Positions 25,368 to 34,500 are shown, counted from the stretch's first letter. The stretch is DNA of 64,000 nucleotides from Sinorhizobium arboris LMG 14919 (GCF_000427465.1 NZ_KE386497.1:631014-695013), one strand, 5' to 3'. Notes: generated from the sequence alone by a model not told the origin. Numbers and translations: made by a program.

Positions 25368-27098
25368 ATGGCCCAGAAAACAAATGACCCCATTACATTC
25401 GCCGTCATCAAGAACGCGCTGGACACAATCGTCGATGACATGGCCTTTGCCGTCATGCGCACTGCGCGCTCGCCGATCGTGCGTGACGTGCTCGATTACT
25501 CGGTGACGCTCTGCGACAAGCACGGCCGCATCCTGTCGCAGGCGAAAACCGTCGCGCTGCATCTTGGCGCCGTGCCGGATGCCATGGCTGTGATCATGGA
25601 AGAGTATGCGGACGATCTCGCCGAAGGCGACGTCATCATCTTCAACGATCCCTATGAAGGCGGCATGCATCTGCCGGACATCTTCATGATCCGGCCGATC
25701 TTCCACAGCGATAACAGCCTGCGCGGTTTCTCCGTGGTCATCGCCCACCATTGCGATGTCGGCGGACGCGTGCCCGGTTCCAATGCGGCCGATTCCACCG
25801 AAATCTACCAGGAAGGCCTGCGGATCGCGCCCATGAAGCTCTACAGCAAGGGCGTGCGCAACGACACGCTGATGCGCATCATCGAAAAGAACGTCCGACT
25901 GCCGGAACTGGTCTTCGGCGATCTCGAAGCCCAGTTCGCCACCTGCAATCTCGGCGAACGCGAGCTCCTGCGCCTGATCGAGCGCTATGGCGCTGATGAA
26001 CTCGACAGCTATTTCGACGACCTGATCGACTATGGCGAACAGCTCACACGTGCGGCGATCCGCTCCTGGCCGGATGGCGAATACAGCTTCGAGGATTTCA
26101 TCGACGGTGACGGCTTCTCAACGGACGCGATTCCGATCCGCGTCAAACTGACGGTTGAGGGCGATCATCTCAACGTGGACTTCGCGGGCTCGTCGCCGCA
26201 GGTCAAGGGCGCGATCAATTCAACGCTCTCGTTCGTAAAGTCGGCGACTTATCTCTCGGTACGCTGCGCGCTCGATGCCGAAGTGCCGAACAATGCTGGC
26301 GTCTACCGTTGCATCACCATCACCGCGCCCGAAGGTTCGATTCTCAACCCGCAGATGCCTGCAGCGGTCGCAGCGAGAGCGCTCACTGGCTATCGCGTTG
26401 TCGATACCGTGCTCGGCGCATTGTCGCAGATAGCTCCGAAGAAGGTGATGGCGGCGGGCGAGGGCGGCAACACGGTTCTTGCCTTCGGCGGCTGGGACAA
26501 GGAAACCCGCGAGCCGTTCGTTCTCGTCGATATGATCAACGGCGCCTGGGGCGGCCGCTGGAACAAGGATGGGGTTGAGGGTGTCACCAATCCCTCGCAG
26601 AACATGTCCAACCTGCCGGTCGAGACGCTGGAAGTTCGCTATCCGATGATGATGGACGAATATAGCCTGCGGCCCGATTCCTGCGGCGCCGGCGAATTCC
26701 GGGGTGGCCTCGGTCTCATCCGCCAATATCGCCTGCTGGCCGAGGAAGCCGTGCTGCAGATCCGCGCCGATCGGCACGATCATGCGCCCTATGGCCTCTT
26801 CGGCGGCAAGCCGGCTGCAAAATGCGTCAATATTCTTGATCCCGATGGCCAGAACATCGTTCTGCCAGCCAAGATCACCCGCACGATCGGCAAGAATGTC
26901 GTTGTCCGTCACGAACAGGCTGGCGGCGGCGGTTATGGCGATCCGCTGAAGCGTCCCCTCGATCTCATCCGTGACGACCTCACCAATGGCAAGATCAGCG
27001 CTGCCTATGCCGAGGCCAACCACGGAGTGGTTTTCACCGCGGATGGAACGTCCATTGACGAAGCAAAAACGGCGGCTCGCCGCCAGGAGGTCGCATAA
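25368..27098 (+). CDS. Hydantoinase/oxoprolinase family protein, subunit B
   Basis: 576 residues of the HyuB family, partner of the preceding subunit A. Typical segments: ITFAVIKNALDTIVDDM, SQAKTVALHLGAVPDAM, FNDPYEGGMHLPDIFMI, VIAHHCDVGGRVPGSNA and the C-terminal GGGGYGDPLKRP. AAGGAGC lies 8-14 bases before the ATG. The two subunits are 37 bases apart and would form an ATP-dependent amidohydrolase complex in the cytoplasm. Its stop overlaps the ATG of the next gene by one base. Confidence 0.88.
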   Translation: MAQKTNDPITFAVIKNALDTIVDDMAFAVMRTARSPIVRDVLDYSVTLCDKHGRILSQAKTVALHLGAVPDAMAVIMEEYADDLAEGDVIIFNDPYEGGMHLPDIFMIRPIFHSDNSLRGFSVVIAHHCDVGGRVPGSNAADSTEIYQEGLRIAPMKLYSKGVRNDTLMRIIEKNVRLPELVFGDLEAQFATCNLGERELLRLIERYGADELDSYFDDLIDYGEQLTRAAIRSWPDGEYSFEDFIDGDGFSTDAIPIRVKLTVEGDHLNVDFAGSSPQVKGAINSTLSFVKSATYLSVRCALDAEVPNNAGVYRCITITAPEGSILNPQMPAAVAARALTGYRVVDTVLGALSQIAPKKVMAAGEGGNTVLAFGGWDKETREPFVLVDMINGAWGGRWNKDGVEGVTNPSQNMSNLPVETLEVRYPMMMDEYSLRPDSCGAGEFRGGLGLIRQYRLLAEEAVLQIRADRHDHAPYGLFGGKPAAKCVNILDPDGQNIVLPAKITRTIGKNVVVRHEQAGGGGYGDPLKRPLDLIRDDLTNGKISAAYAEANHGVVFTADGTSIDEAKTAARRQEVA

Positions 27099-27937
27099 TG
27101 TCCGCTTACGATCTGTCACGTTTTGCCATCAACCAGATTACCACGCCGAAATGGTCGATGCCGCAAGCCATTGAAGGCTATGTCTCGCAAGGCATTCCCG
27201 GCATTGCGGTCTGGCGCCATTTCCTCGACGATTACGGCGTCGAGGCGACTGCCAAACATCTGCGCGATGCCGGGATGTGGGTCGCCTCCCTGTGCACCAG
27301 TGCCTGGGTGAATGAAACCGATCCAGTGCGGCTGCGAGCGGCGATCGACACCAACAAGCGGATTCTCGACCAGGCCGCAGCAATCGGTGCTCCCTGCGTG
27401 GTCATGGTAGTCGGCGGCCTGCCTGTGGGCGACAAGGACCTCGGCGCCCAGAGGCAGCGAATTCGCGATGCGCTCGTCGAACTCGCACCCTATGCGCGCT
27501 CGGTTGGGGTCAAGCTCGGGCTCGAGCCGCTGCACCCGATGTATTGCGGCGACCGCAGCGCGATGAACCTGATCACCGATTGCAACGACATGATCGATGA
27601 ACTGGGCGATGAGGCGACCAGCCTCGTCGCTGACGTCTATCATTGCTGGTGGGATCCGGCATTCGAGCGGGAATTGCGCCGGGCAGGGCCGAAGCGCATC
27701 CAAACCTTCCACTATTGCGACTGGCTTGTTCCGACCCGGAACCTGCGTGACCGCGGCATGGTGGGCGATGGTGTCATAGACCTGCCTCGCATTCGCGGCT
27801 GGCTGGACGATATCGGCTATGAGGGCCCGTTCGAACTGGAATTGTTCTCCGAACTCGATTGGTGGGAACGCGATCCGGCCGAAACAGTGCGTATCGCAAT
27901 CGAGCGTTGCGGTCCTCTGATCGCGCCGCGCAAATAG
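27098..27937 (+). CDS. Sugar phosphate isomerase/epimerase-family TIM-barrel protein
   Basis: 279 residues of the xylose-isomerase-like (AP endonuclease 2) barrel family. Candidate metal ligands are the Glu in LGLEPLHPMY, Asp and His in LVADVYHCWWD, the His in FHYCDW and the Glu in FELELFSE. Members isomerise or epimerise keto-sugars and hydroxy acids, or act on inosose and hydroxypyruvate; the substrate cannot be told here. TAATG coupling to subunit B indicates it acts on the same pathway. Confidence 0.78.
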   Translation: MSAYDLSRFAINQITTPKWSMPQAIEGYVSQGIPGIAVWRHFLDDYGVEATAKHLRDAGMWVASLCTSAWVNETDPVRLRAAIDTNKRILDQAAAIGAPCVVMVVGGLPVGDKDLGAQRQRIRDALVELAPYARSVGVKLGLEPLHPMYCGDRSAMNLITDCNDMIDELGDEATSLVADVYHCWWDPAFERELRRAGPKRIQTFHYCDWLVPTRNLRDRGMVGDGVIDLPRIRGWLDDIGYEGPFELELFSELDWWERDPAETVRIAIERCGPLIAPRK

Positions 27938-27971
27938 CGGCTACTTGCCTTCGACGACGGCGGCAGCCCGA

Positions 27972-29273
27972 TCAGTAGGGAGGGTATCGAATAGGATCGT
28001 TGCCCTCTTCCGACTTGGCAACATTCGACTTCCACCAGAACCGTGTTGCCCGGTATGGAGCGAGGTCCAAAGTCGGCCTGCGATCTGCGACGAGATCGGC
28101 AACCAATCTTCCGGTCGTCGCTCCGAGCGTCATACCGACTTGGCCATGCCCGAATGCCATGACGACATTATCGTGATGAGGCGCCTTATCGATGACCGGC
28201 ATGGTATCAGGCATAAAGGGGCGGGGTCCCATCCACTGCTTGCCGCCGGAAGTGTCCAATCCAGGAAGAACGGATTTCGCCTTCTCGGCAATGATATTGG
28301 CGCGTTCGAAATTAGGCTTTGGATTAAGCCCGGCGACCTCGATCGTGCCGCCGATTCGCAATCCGGTTTCCATGGGTGTCAGCACGAAGCCGCCATTGGC
28401 ATAGAGCACAGCGTGATTGACGGTCACATTCGGATTGGGCAGCTGATGATGGTAGCCTTGCAAGGCCGCCAGGGGCACCCGTACGCCGATGTCGCGCGCA
28501 AGCTTGCCGCTCCAGGCGCCGGCTGCCAGAACGACCCGTTTCACACTGACCTGATCGCCGCTCGAAAGGCGAATTGCGATCACCTTGCCGGCCTTGGCGA
28601 CGAGACCGGACACAGAGGCGGTTCTCAGCGTGCCGCCGCGCGAAAGGAAGAATTCCGCCAGCTTGTTACGCACGATGCCGGGATCGGAGAATTGCAGCCA
28701 CTGCTCGAGAAGCAGACCGCAGGTGATCGGTCCCGAAAGCGCTGGCTCAATTGCCTGAAGGTCCTTCTTATCGAGGAAGCGGTGGCGGAAACCCTTCTGA
28801 GTCCTGAGATTCCAAGTGAAGCTGTCGCCCTCGATATCGGCCTTCGAATTGAAGGCCATGATATTCGGCTTGTTTACAAGCTTGTCGGAAAGACCGGCAG
28901 CGTCGAGCAGGGCACGATAGTCCTGTTCGGCCCGCGACAGGAGCGGGGTCATGCCTGCGACGATGTCCAGCACCTTGGCTCGCCTGCCAGACCAGAGAAA
29001 GCGCAGGAGCCAGGGCATCTGGGTGATCATGTCCTTGGGCCGCACGAACAGCGGGCTTTTCGGATCCGACAGCCACTTGGGGACCTTCGGCAGGATGCCA
29101 GGCTTAGAAATCGGCACGATTTCGCCCACTGCCAGCAGGCCGCAATTGCCGTAGCTTGCCGCCTCGGTTTCAAGGCCTCGATCCACCAACTCGACGCTGT
29201 AGCCTTCATCCTGCAGCGCAATGGCCGAACATACGCCGACGATGCCGCCGCCGACTATCGTTATGTCACTCAC
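27972..29273 (-). CDS. D-amino-acid dehydrogenase-like FAD oxidoreductase (DadA family)
   Basis: 433 residues. FAD-binding Rossmann motif at the start (ITIVGGGIVGVCSAIAL) with a downstream Glu/Asp (VELVDRG), the segment NCGLLAVGEIVPISKPG typical of DadA, and a C-terminal FAD motif (MAFGHGQVGMTLGATTGRLV). DadA proteins oxidise D-amino acids to 2-oxo acids and pass electrons to the respiratory chain. It converges with the plus-strand operon and is followed (upstream on the minus strand) by a tautomerase gene 21 bases away. A product of hydantoin opening followed by deacylation would be a D-amino acid, so a link is plausible (inference). Confidence 0.85.
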   Translation of the reverse strand: MSDITIVGGGIVGVCSAIALQDEGYSVELVDRGLETEAASYGNCGLLAVGEIVPISKPGILPKVPKWLSDPKSPLFVRPKDMITQMPWLLRFLWSGRRAKVLDIVAGMTPLLSRAEQDYRALLDAAGLSDKLVNKPNIMAFNSKADIEGDSFTWNLRTQKGFRHRFLDKKDLQAIEPALSGPITCGLLLEQWLQFSDPGIVRNKLAEFFLSRGGTLRTASVSGLVAKAGKVIAIRLSSGDQVSVKRVVLAAGAWSGKLARDIGVRVPLAALQGYHHQLPNPNVTVNHAVLYANGGFVLTPMETGLRIGGTIEVAGLNPKPNFERANIIAEKAKSVLPGLDTSGGKQWMGPRPFMPDTMPVIDKAPHHDNVVMAFGHGQVGMTLGATTGRLVADLVADRRPTLDLAPYRATRFWWKSNVAKSEEGNDPIRYPPY

Positions 29274-29294
29274 CGATAAGCCTTCCCAATCTGG

Positions 29295-29492
29295 TCACTT
29301 CGCTCGGGTTTTCGCGTCGATCATGACGCCGTTCTTCGCCCAACTGCTGCGTTCGTATTCGTTAAAGACGATCTGCACGTCGTCCTCCGCGCATTTGGCG
29401 ATCCGCGCGAGCTCTCGCGTGAAGACGTCCGCGATTTCGGCCTTCTGCTCATATGTGCGGCCCGCAAGCATGTCGACGTGTACAACAGGCAT
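29295..29492 (-). CDS. 4-oxalocrotonate tautomerase-family protein
   Basis: 65 residues, the usual size of 4-OT monomers. Pro2 follows the initiator Met and would be the N-terminal catalytic base after Met removal; the VDMLAGRTYEQKAEI segment has the family Arg. The second half (VQIVFNEYERSSWAKNG) follows the beta-hairpin of the fold. Family members interconvert enol and keto acids. It lies 21 bases upstream of the D-amino-acid dehydrogenase in one minus-strand operon and could handle imine/enamine or enol products of that oxidation (inference). Small and easily missed. Confidence 0.82.
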   Translation of the reverse strand: MPVVHVDMLAGRTYEQKAEIADVFTRELARIAKCAEDDVQIVFNEYERSSWAKNGVMIDAKTRAK

Positions 29493-29548
29493 GAAAAACT
29501 CCCTGGTCGGATATGTTCTTGAGATGTCGCAGCAAATATTGCATATCT

Positions 29549-29560
29549 AATGTCGACATT
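29549..29560. promoter_or_regulatory. AATGTCGACATT palindrome, possible operator
   Basis: A perfect 12-bp palindrome between the divergent tautomerase (start 29492) and shikimate-dehydrogenase-like (start 29633) genes. It shares the TGTCGACA core with sites at 11313-11340 and 12251-12376, so a GntR-family regulator such as the one at 30428-31174 is a fair guess. Confidence 0.45.
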
Positions 29561-29632
29561 CCATAGACAGTATGCAAAAAAGTTGGCTGGGGAAACGTCC
29601 ACGCGTTCGCGGCAGATTTGAGAGGCACATCG

Positions 29633-30424
29633 ATGATGATTTCCGGTACCACGAAGATCTTTTACATGCTGGCGCACCCGATCGGCCATGTCCGCACGCC
29701 GGAGGTCATCAATCCACTTTTTGCCGAGCGCGGCATCGACGCCGTCATGGTGCCTGTGCACTTCATGCCCGAAGACTTCGCGACCGGCTGGGAGGCTATC
29801 AAAAGAACGCGCAATCTTGGCGGTCTCGTCGTCAGCGTCCCGCACAAGGAGCAGGCGTATGCGCTTTCAGAGGAGGTCGAGGCCGCGGCCGAGGAACTGG
29901 GCGCTGCGAATGTCATCCGGCGTGACCCGGATGGCCGGATGATTGCCACCAATATGGACGGCCTCGGATTTCTGCGTGGAGTGCTGAACAACGGGCAGGA
30001 CGCCAGGGACCGCGACGTGCTGCTCGTCGGGGCCGGCGGCGCCGGCAAGGCGATCGCCTTCGCCCTCGCGCGAAGCGGCTGCAAGTCCATCCGGATCAGC
30101 GATGTCGATCTCGGTCGAGCCGAGCTGCTGGCTGAGGATGTGGCAGCCCGCTACCGCGGCCTGTCGGTCACTGCTTCCGATGCTGATCTTGACGGTGCCG
30201 ACATGCTCGTCAACGCCACGCCGTGCGGCTTGCATCCCGAGACCGATCCGCTGCCGGTCGACATTTCCCAATTGCGGCCGGACATTCTCGTCGCCGACAT
30301 TATCATGAAGCCCCGCGAGACACCGTTGTTGAAGGCGGCAATCGCTCGTGGCTGCCAGGTCCGGTATGGCGCAGGCATGCTTGATTCGCAGATCGCGTTG
30401 ATGGTGTCCTACTTCGGCTACTAG
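29633..30424 (+). CDS. Shikimate/quinate dehydrogenase-family protein
   Basis: 263 residues with the two AroE domains. N-terminal substrate domain: AHPIGHVRTPEVIN near residue 12, SVPHKE (catalytic Lys), TNMDGLGF (catalytic Asp). C-terminal NADP domain: VLLVGAGGAGKAIAFAL. The usual substrate-binding SxS of NPxxHSxSP is VxT here, so shikimate may not be the substrate. GAGAGG lies 8 bases before the ATG at 29633. It is divergent from the tautomerase/D-amino-acid dehydrogenase pair across a palindrome and converges on a GntR gene 3 bases away. Biosynthetic aroE is normally elsewhere, so this is probably a catabolic paralogue. Confidence 0.82.
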   Translation: MMISGTTKIFYMLAHPIGHVRTPEVINPLFAERGIDAVMVPVHFMPEDFATGWEAIKRTRNLGGLVVSVPHKEQAYALSEEVEAAAEELGAANVIRRDPDGRMIATNMDGLGFLRGVLNNGQDARDRDVLLVGAGGAGKAIAFALARSGCKSIRISDVDLGRAELLAEDVAARYRGLSVTASDADLDGADMLVNATPCGLHPETDPLPVDISQLRPDILVADIIMKPRETPLLKAAIARGCQVRYGAGMLDSQIALMVSYFGY

Positions 30425-30427
30425 CGA

Positions 30428-31174
30428 TTAGCCTGCTTGTGCCGCGTAGTTGAGCGTAAGCTTGGCTGTGAGATTCCTGTTCAAGAAATCCATGAAGCGG
30501 CCCCTAAACTGGACTGCATGCAGATGGGCCTCATGTTCGGCCCGGTCGGCGTCGCGCTTCTCAATCGCATCGATCATTGCGCGATGCGCCGCGGCCATGT
30601 CGTCCAGTGTCAGGTTGGGGTCCAGAGATTGATACTGGAAATGGAAGAACAGCAACCGTCTGCCTTCCTGCAGCAGTCGACGGTAGGAATCCGCGAAATA
30701 GGAGTTCCGGCAGGCTGCAGCAATCGCCATATGAAACTCGAAGTTCTTTTCGATCATGCCGATGGAATCGCCTGTGCGTATGGCATTGCTCGCTTCCTGC
30801 TCGTATCCTTTTTGGGCGTTCTGAATCTTAATGAGATCGGCAGGCGTGCGGTGAAGCGCGGCAAACCGCGTCACCACCCGCTGCATCAAGTCCAGCGCGT
30901 CGAGGAACTCCGGCATCTTATCGAACTCCATAGGTGTCACGATGATGCTGCGGTTTGGTAGGATTTGCACCAGCCCCTCGGTGGAGAGCCGCACGAGCGC
31001 CTCTCGAATAGGTGAGCGGGAAAGCTTGAATCGCTGGCTAAGGCTGACTTCATCGAGCGAAGTTCCTGGGGCGATGAGGACGCGAAGAATGTCGTCTCGA
31101 AGCTTCTTATAAACGCGTGCACTGCCGGTTTCCTTCACACCGCTCACATTTTCAACTTTCTGCGCTTTTTCCAA
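30428..31174 (-). CDS. GntR-family regulator with FCD domain
   Basis: 248 residues: winged helix (RVYKKLRDDILRV, SLSQRFKLSRSPIREALVRL, STEGLVQILPNRSIIV) and an FCD domain with FEFHMAIAAACRNSYF and AAAHRAMIDAIEKRD. Only a TTG at 31174 gives a start before the DNA-binding domain; a GGGA box is about 9 bases upstream, and the nearby ATG is out of frame. It converges on the shikimate-dehydrogenase-like gene with a 3-base gap and probably regulates the surrounding genes. Confidence 0.85.
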   Translation of the reverse strand: MEKAQKVENVSGVKETGSARVYKKLRDDILRVLIAPGTSLDEVSLSQRFKLSRSPIREALVRLSTEGLVQILPNRSIIVTPMEFDKMPEFLDALDLMQRVVTRFAALHRTPADLIKIQNAQKGYEQEASNAIRTGDSIGMIEKNFEFHMAIAAACRNSYFADSYRRLLQEGRRLLFFHFQYQSLDPNLTLDDMAAAHRAMIDAIEKRDADRAEHEAHLHAVQFRGRFMDFLNRNLTAKLTLNYAAQAG

Positions 31175-31703
31175 TTCATTTTCCCAGGATTATATAGAAG
31201 TGGGGGTCAGGACGCCTTGTTCTCTGACGTTGACGAATGGCCGTACCGTCTCAAAAGACGCCGCTGACAATATTGCCTGTTGTATGAACAATTGTCGACA
31301 GGGAATTACGCGCCCGTCCAAACGTTTAGGACGATAGCTCGAACGTCAAAGGCCGCGCACCGCTAGGCCGATTTGCCGCGAGGCTCAAGCCCCCGCGGCA
31401 ATCGTGCGCATCCGCAATTCAGAAGATGTTTCAGCGGTGCAAAGCAGCTAATTCGGTCGCGACAACAACATCATTATCAATCCCGCCGAACCTGGAAAAA
31501 CAGGGGGTAATGCCGATGCGATGCAGGTTCGATTGTTGCCGCCGAGCTGATTGAACTCGATCCAAAGTGCATCGAGGACAGCGCGGATAGATGCAGGCCT
31601 GGATTCGACTCGTGGAGCATCGACATCCGACAATGATTCTGCCGCCATTTGAACGCTCCTATCCGTCCAAGCTAAAGCTGGCTATTTGTCTTGTCCATGG
31701 ATG
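31175..31703. other. Intergenic region between two GntR genes
   Basis: 529 bases upstream of the GntR gene at 30428-31174 and downstream of the one at 31704-32456, both minus strand. It contains interleaved inverted arms around 31265-31302 (listed). A 66-codon minus-strand frame at 31448-31648 has no family resemblance I recognise and is not called. The rest shows nothing notable. Confidence 0.5.
31265..31302. promoter_or_regulatory. Possible operator with ATTGTCGACA half-site
   Basis: TGACAAT (31265-31271) faces ATTGTC (31291-31296) as inverted arms, and CCTGT (31276-31280) faces ACAGG (31298-31302). The ATTGTCGACA string equals the core of the 28-bp palindrome at 11313-11340. It lies about 90-125 bases upstream of the GntR gene ending at 30428, consistent with autoregulation. 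Confidence 0.35.
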
Positions 31704-32456
31704 CTAGTCGGCGCTTTCCACGATTTGCGGCTCGTCCAGCATCGCCCGATACCTGTTGAGGCTCTCTTCAAGATGGGCCGCCAAAGCATTCTTCGCGGCC
31801 TTGGGGTCGCCCTGGGTGATGGCTGCGAAAATCGCGGCATGCTCCTTATTAATCTTTTTTAGATAGGTCTGGTAAGTCCGCGCCGATTGGCGATGCTTCA
31901 TCACGAGATCGAAGCTGATTTCACTGAACACCGCCTGGAGAAATTGCGGGAAGTGCGGATTGCGCGTTGCCCGGGCGATGGCCAGGTGAAATTCGAAATC
32001 GGCCCGCGCCTCCAACTCGACGTCATCGCTCTCCAGATTATCGAGATAGTCGAACGCCCGAGCGATATCGGCGAGCGCCTCCGGGGTGCGCCGCGCGGCG
32101 GCGAGCGCCACGGATTGCATCTCCACACCGAGGCGCAGTTCCAAAATCTCCATTGCCGAACGGATATCCTCGATCCGGCTGATCTCGAAATTGAGCGCCT
32201 TGGAATCGCGCTCCGTAACGTAGACGCCGTCACCCTGGCGAGACGTGACCCTGCCAGCGACCCTGAGTGAGGTGAGAGCTTCCCGGATCACAGTCCGGCT
32301 TACGCCAAACTCTTCGCATAGCTGCGCGCTCGAAGGTATCTTCTCACCGGGTGGGTAAATCCCGGAATCTATGCGGCTCGTGAGCTGGGCTACGACAATT
32401 TCGGCGAGGTTGCCGCGTTGAGTTATGACCGACACGAATTCTCCTATGACACCCAT
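31704..32456 (-). CDS. GntR-family regulator with FCD domain (FadR type)
   Basis: 250 residues. Winged helix: VVAQLTSRIDSGIYPPGEKI, QLCEEFGVSRTVIREALTSL, GRVTSRQGDGVYVTE. FCD domain: MEILELRLGVEMQSVALAAA and ADFEFHLAIARATRNPHF, with the Asp/His positions that often bind metal and carboxylate ligands. ATG at 32456. It is divergent from the eight-gene operon beginning at 32927 and is the obvious regulator of it. AT-rich TATCA-type sites lie in the shared intergenic region. Confidence 0.88.
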   Translation of the reverse strand: MGVIGEFVSVITQRGNLAEIVVAQLTSRIDSGIYPPGEKIPSSAQLCEEFGVSRTVIREALTSLRVAGRVTSRQGDGVYVTERDSKALNFEISRIEDIRSAMEILELRLGVEMQSVALAAARRTPEALADIARAFDYLDNLESDDVELEARADFEFHLAIARATRNPHFPQFLQAVFSEISFDLVMKHRQSARTYQTYLKKINKEHAAIFAAITQGDPKAAKNALAAHLEESLNRYRAMLDEPQIVESAD

Positions 32457-32926
32457 ACGAATTCAACACATATCACATATCATTCCACACGGCCACGGTC
32501 GTTGCAGATGCGAGATCGTTCAGGAGCCACCGAATGACGAAGGCGCCGACCGGCAAACTTCTGGGTTTGAGACCGGCACGTAATGTCGCGAGCGGTTAGG
32601 CGTCGTCGTCGCGGCTCATTTCGTCTGGCAACTCATCGTGTGGACCCGTCTGCACAGCTCAAGGCACACAAAGGCTGGGGCCACGCGGAGGCCCTGAAAA
32701 GGCCTGCCACCGGTCCCTCGCCGAGGCGACGGTTGTCCGCGCCGTGCAATGAAGGAAGAAGCCGCGCTCGTGTGTTGGGCCTGTTGGATGGCCAATCCAT
32801 GTCTAGGACGAGCGGCGTTAGCCATTCTTGCGGACGAAAAAACGCTTGTTTCGCTGAAAGAATTTATCATATAAGTGATAACATACCAATTTAAATCACA
32901 TGCAATCCGGTAGCGCGAGGTCAGAC
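32457..32926. other. Divergent promoter region of the second hydantoinase operon
   Basis: 470 bases between the GntR gene (minus) and the SDR gene (plus). AT-rich, TATCA-bearing stretches lie close to each gene (32466-32484 and 32861-32892), with a GC-rich middle. A 103-codon plus-strand and an 84-codon minus-strand frame overlap one another in the middle; neither looks like a real protein. Confidence 0.5.
32864..32881. promoter_or_regulatory. AT-rich inverted repeat, probable operator
   Basis: TTATCA (32864-32869) and TGATAA (32876-32881) are inverted arms around a 6-base centre, 46 bases upstream of the SDR ATG. Related strings (ATATCACATATCATT) occur near 32470-32484 close to the GntR start. 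The AAGTGATA within it also occurs in the promoter at 12203-12210. Confidence 0.5.
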
Positions 32927-33676
32927 ATGCAGCAACAGACCGTTATTATTGTCGGTGGAGCTTCGGGGCTGGGGATGACGACAGCCAAACTGATGGCGCA
33001 GCGCGGTGCGGCCAAGATCGGCCTGATCGACCGCAACGAGGCGCTTCTGGCAAATTCATCCGCCACTATCAGGGAGCTCGGCGTCGAGGTGGCGACAGCC
33101 GTTGCGGATATCTCCCGAGCCGAGACCGCGCATCGCGGCTTCGACGACATTGTGAGCAAGCTCGGCCGGATTCATGCGCTCGTGAACAGTGCGGCCATCT
33201 ATCCGCGCAGGCCGATCCTCGAAATCACCGACGAAGAGTGGGACCTCGAGAACGCCATCAACGTGAAGGGGACCTATCACATGATGGTAGCGGCGGTTCG
33301 GCACATGCGCGGTTTCGTGAACCCGCCCGAAATCGCCGGCCGCATCGTCAATGTCACCTCCGTGGATGCGTTCAAGGCGCATCCGCAGAACGCCCACTAC
33401 GCAGCCACCAAGGCCGCGGTCGTGAGCCTGACCAAGTCCTTCGCGCAGGAATGCGCTGCCGACGGCATTCTGGTGAACTCCGTGGCGCCGGCCGGCTTTG
33501 CCACCGACCGCGCCAAAGAGCTCGGCTTCCTTCCCGAGCTTGCCAAGGCAAGCGCCCTGGGCCGCGCGGCCGAACCGGTCGAGATGGCCGAGTGGATCGT
33601 CATGATGGCGAGCAGCCGCAATACCTACGCCACCGGCGAGAACGTGGTGATCAGCGGAGGCTACATCTATGTCTGA
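32927..33676 (+). CDS. SDR-family oxidoreductase
   Basis: 249-residue classical [17 protein letters not shown] cofactor loop, a [11 protein letters not shown] segment in place of NNAG, catalytic Ser in VTSVDAF and the YAATK pair, with a VISGGYIYV end. I chose the ATG at 32927 because GCGAGG lies 6 bases upstream; an in-frame ATG at 32900 has no such site. First gene of the operon; its end overlaps the next SDR by 8 bases. Confidence 0.85.
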   Translation: MQQQTVIIVGGASGLGMTTAKLMAQRGAAKIGLIDRNEALLANSSATIRELGVEVATAVADISRAETAHRGFDDIVSKLGRIHALVNSAAIYPRRPILEITDEEWDLENAINVKGTYHMMVAAVRHMRGFVNPPEIAGRIVNVTSVDAFKAHPQNAHYAATKAAVVSLTKSFAQECAADGILVNSVAPAGFATDRAKELGFLPELAKASALGRAAEPVEMAEWIVMMASSRNTYATGENVVISGGYIYV

Positions 33677-34415
33677 CGGCATGGCTTACAGAACGGCCGT
33701 CGTCACCGGGGCGACGAGCGGAATAGGCCGCGCGACCGTGCTCAAGCTCCGGCAGATGGGGCTTGATGTCTACGCGATCGGCCGCGATGTCGCCGCGCTC
33801 CAGGAGCTGGCTTCATCATCCGGCGCGAAAGCCGTCCAGGCGGATGTGCGCGACAAGGCTGCGCTGGCTGCCAGGTTTGCGGATATCGAGGTAGACATAC
33901 TCATAAACAATGCCGGCATCCTGTCGACCCGCGCCCTGTTCCACGAGATCGATCCCGCCGAAATCGATGCGATGATCGATGTCAATCTCAAGGCTCCTAT
34001 GCATCTCACCCGCGCCGTCCTTCCCGGGATGGTCGCTCGCAAAAAGGGACACTTGATCTTCATCGGTTCGACCGGCGGCCAGGCGCCTTATCCTTCCATG
34101 AGCGCCTATGGGGCGTCCAAGGCCGGGCTCAGCCTGTTTTGCGACGATCTACGCTGCGATCTCCTCGGCACGTCGATACGGGTGACGGAGATCGTGCCCG
34201 GTCGCGTGCAGACGGATCTCTACCGCACGGCCATTGCCGATAATCAGGCGCAGGCCGTTCTCTATGACGGTTACAGGCCTATCCAGCCGGAGCACATCGC
34301 GACCGTCATCGCTAACGCCATAGAGCTGCCGGTTTTTGTCGACGTCGCTCGGGTCGAGGTCTTGCCGACCGACCAGGCCGCGGGTGGCGGTCAGATGGTC
34401 AAGTTCGAACAATAG
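33669..34415 (+). CDS. SDR-family oxidoreductase
   Basis: 248-residue SDR with [26 protein letters not shown], the catalytic Ser in FIGSTGGQ and YGASK. It starts inside the end of the previous SDR gene. The C-terminal half ([22 protein letters not shown]) is typical of NADP-preferring dehydrogenases of small hydroxy acids. 85 bases separate it from the ThDP enzyme gene. Confidence 0.85.
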   Translation: MSDGMAYRTAVVTGATSGIGRATVLKLRQMGLDVYAIGRDVAALQELASSSGAKAVQADVRDKAALAARFADIEVDILINNAGILSTRALFHEIDPAEIDAMIDVNLKAPMHLTRAVLPGMVARKKGHLIFIGSTGGQAPYPSMSAYGASKAGLSLFCDDLRCDLLGTSIRVTEIVPGRVQTDLYRTAIADNQAQAVLYDGYRPIQPEHIATVIANAIELPVFVDVARVEVLPTDQAAGGGQMVKFEQ

Positions 34416-34500
34416 TCGCTGACGCCGTCGGCCCCCGGGCCTACTTGGGACATATTTGTCTTCCGGTGCCGACGCGTCTAGAGAGACCAAGGAAACCAGT

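Noticed and set aside
27945..29279. Plus-strand open frame of about 444 codons opposite the D-amino-acid dehydrogenase gene
   Set aside because: The minus-strand protein has clear FAD motifs and full DadA length; the opposite frame is repetitive in composition and lacks recognisable domains.
31448..31648. 66-codon minus-strand frame in the gap between two GntR genes
   Set aside because: No recognisable family, no clear ribosome-binding site and no partner gene; reported only as part of the intergenic note.
32583..32894. 103-codon plus-strand frame in the divergent promoter region
   Set aside because: Arg/Ser-rich composition typical of non-coding GC-rich DNA, and it overlaps a similarly poor minus-strand frame and the operator-like repeat.
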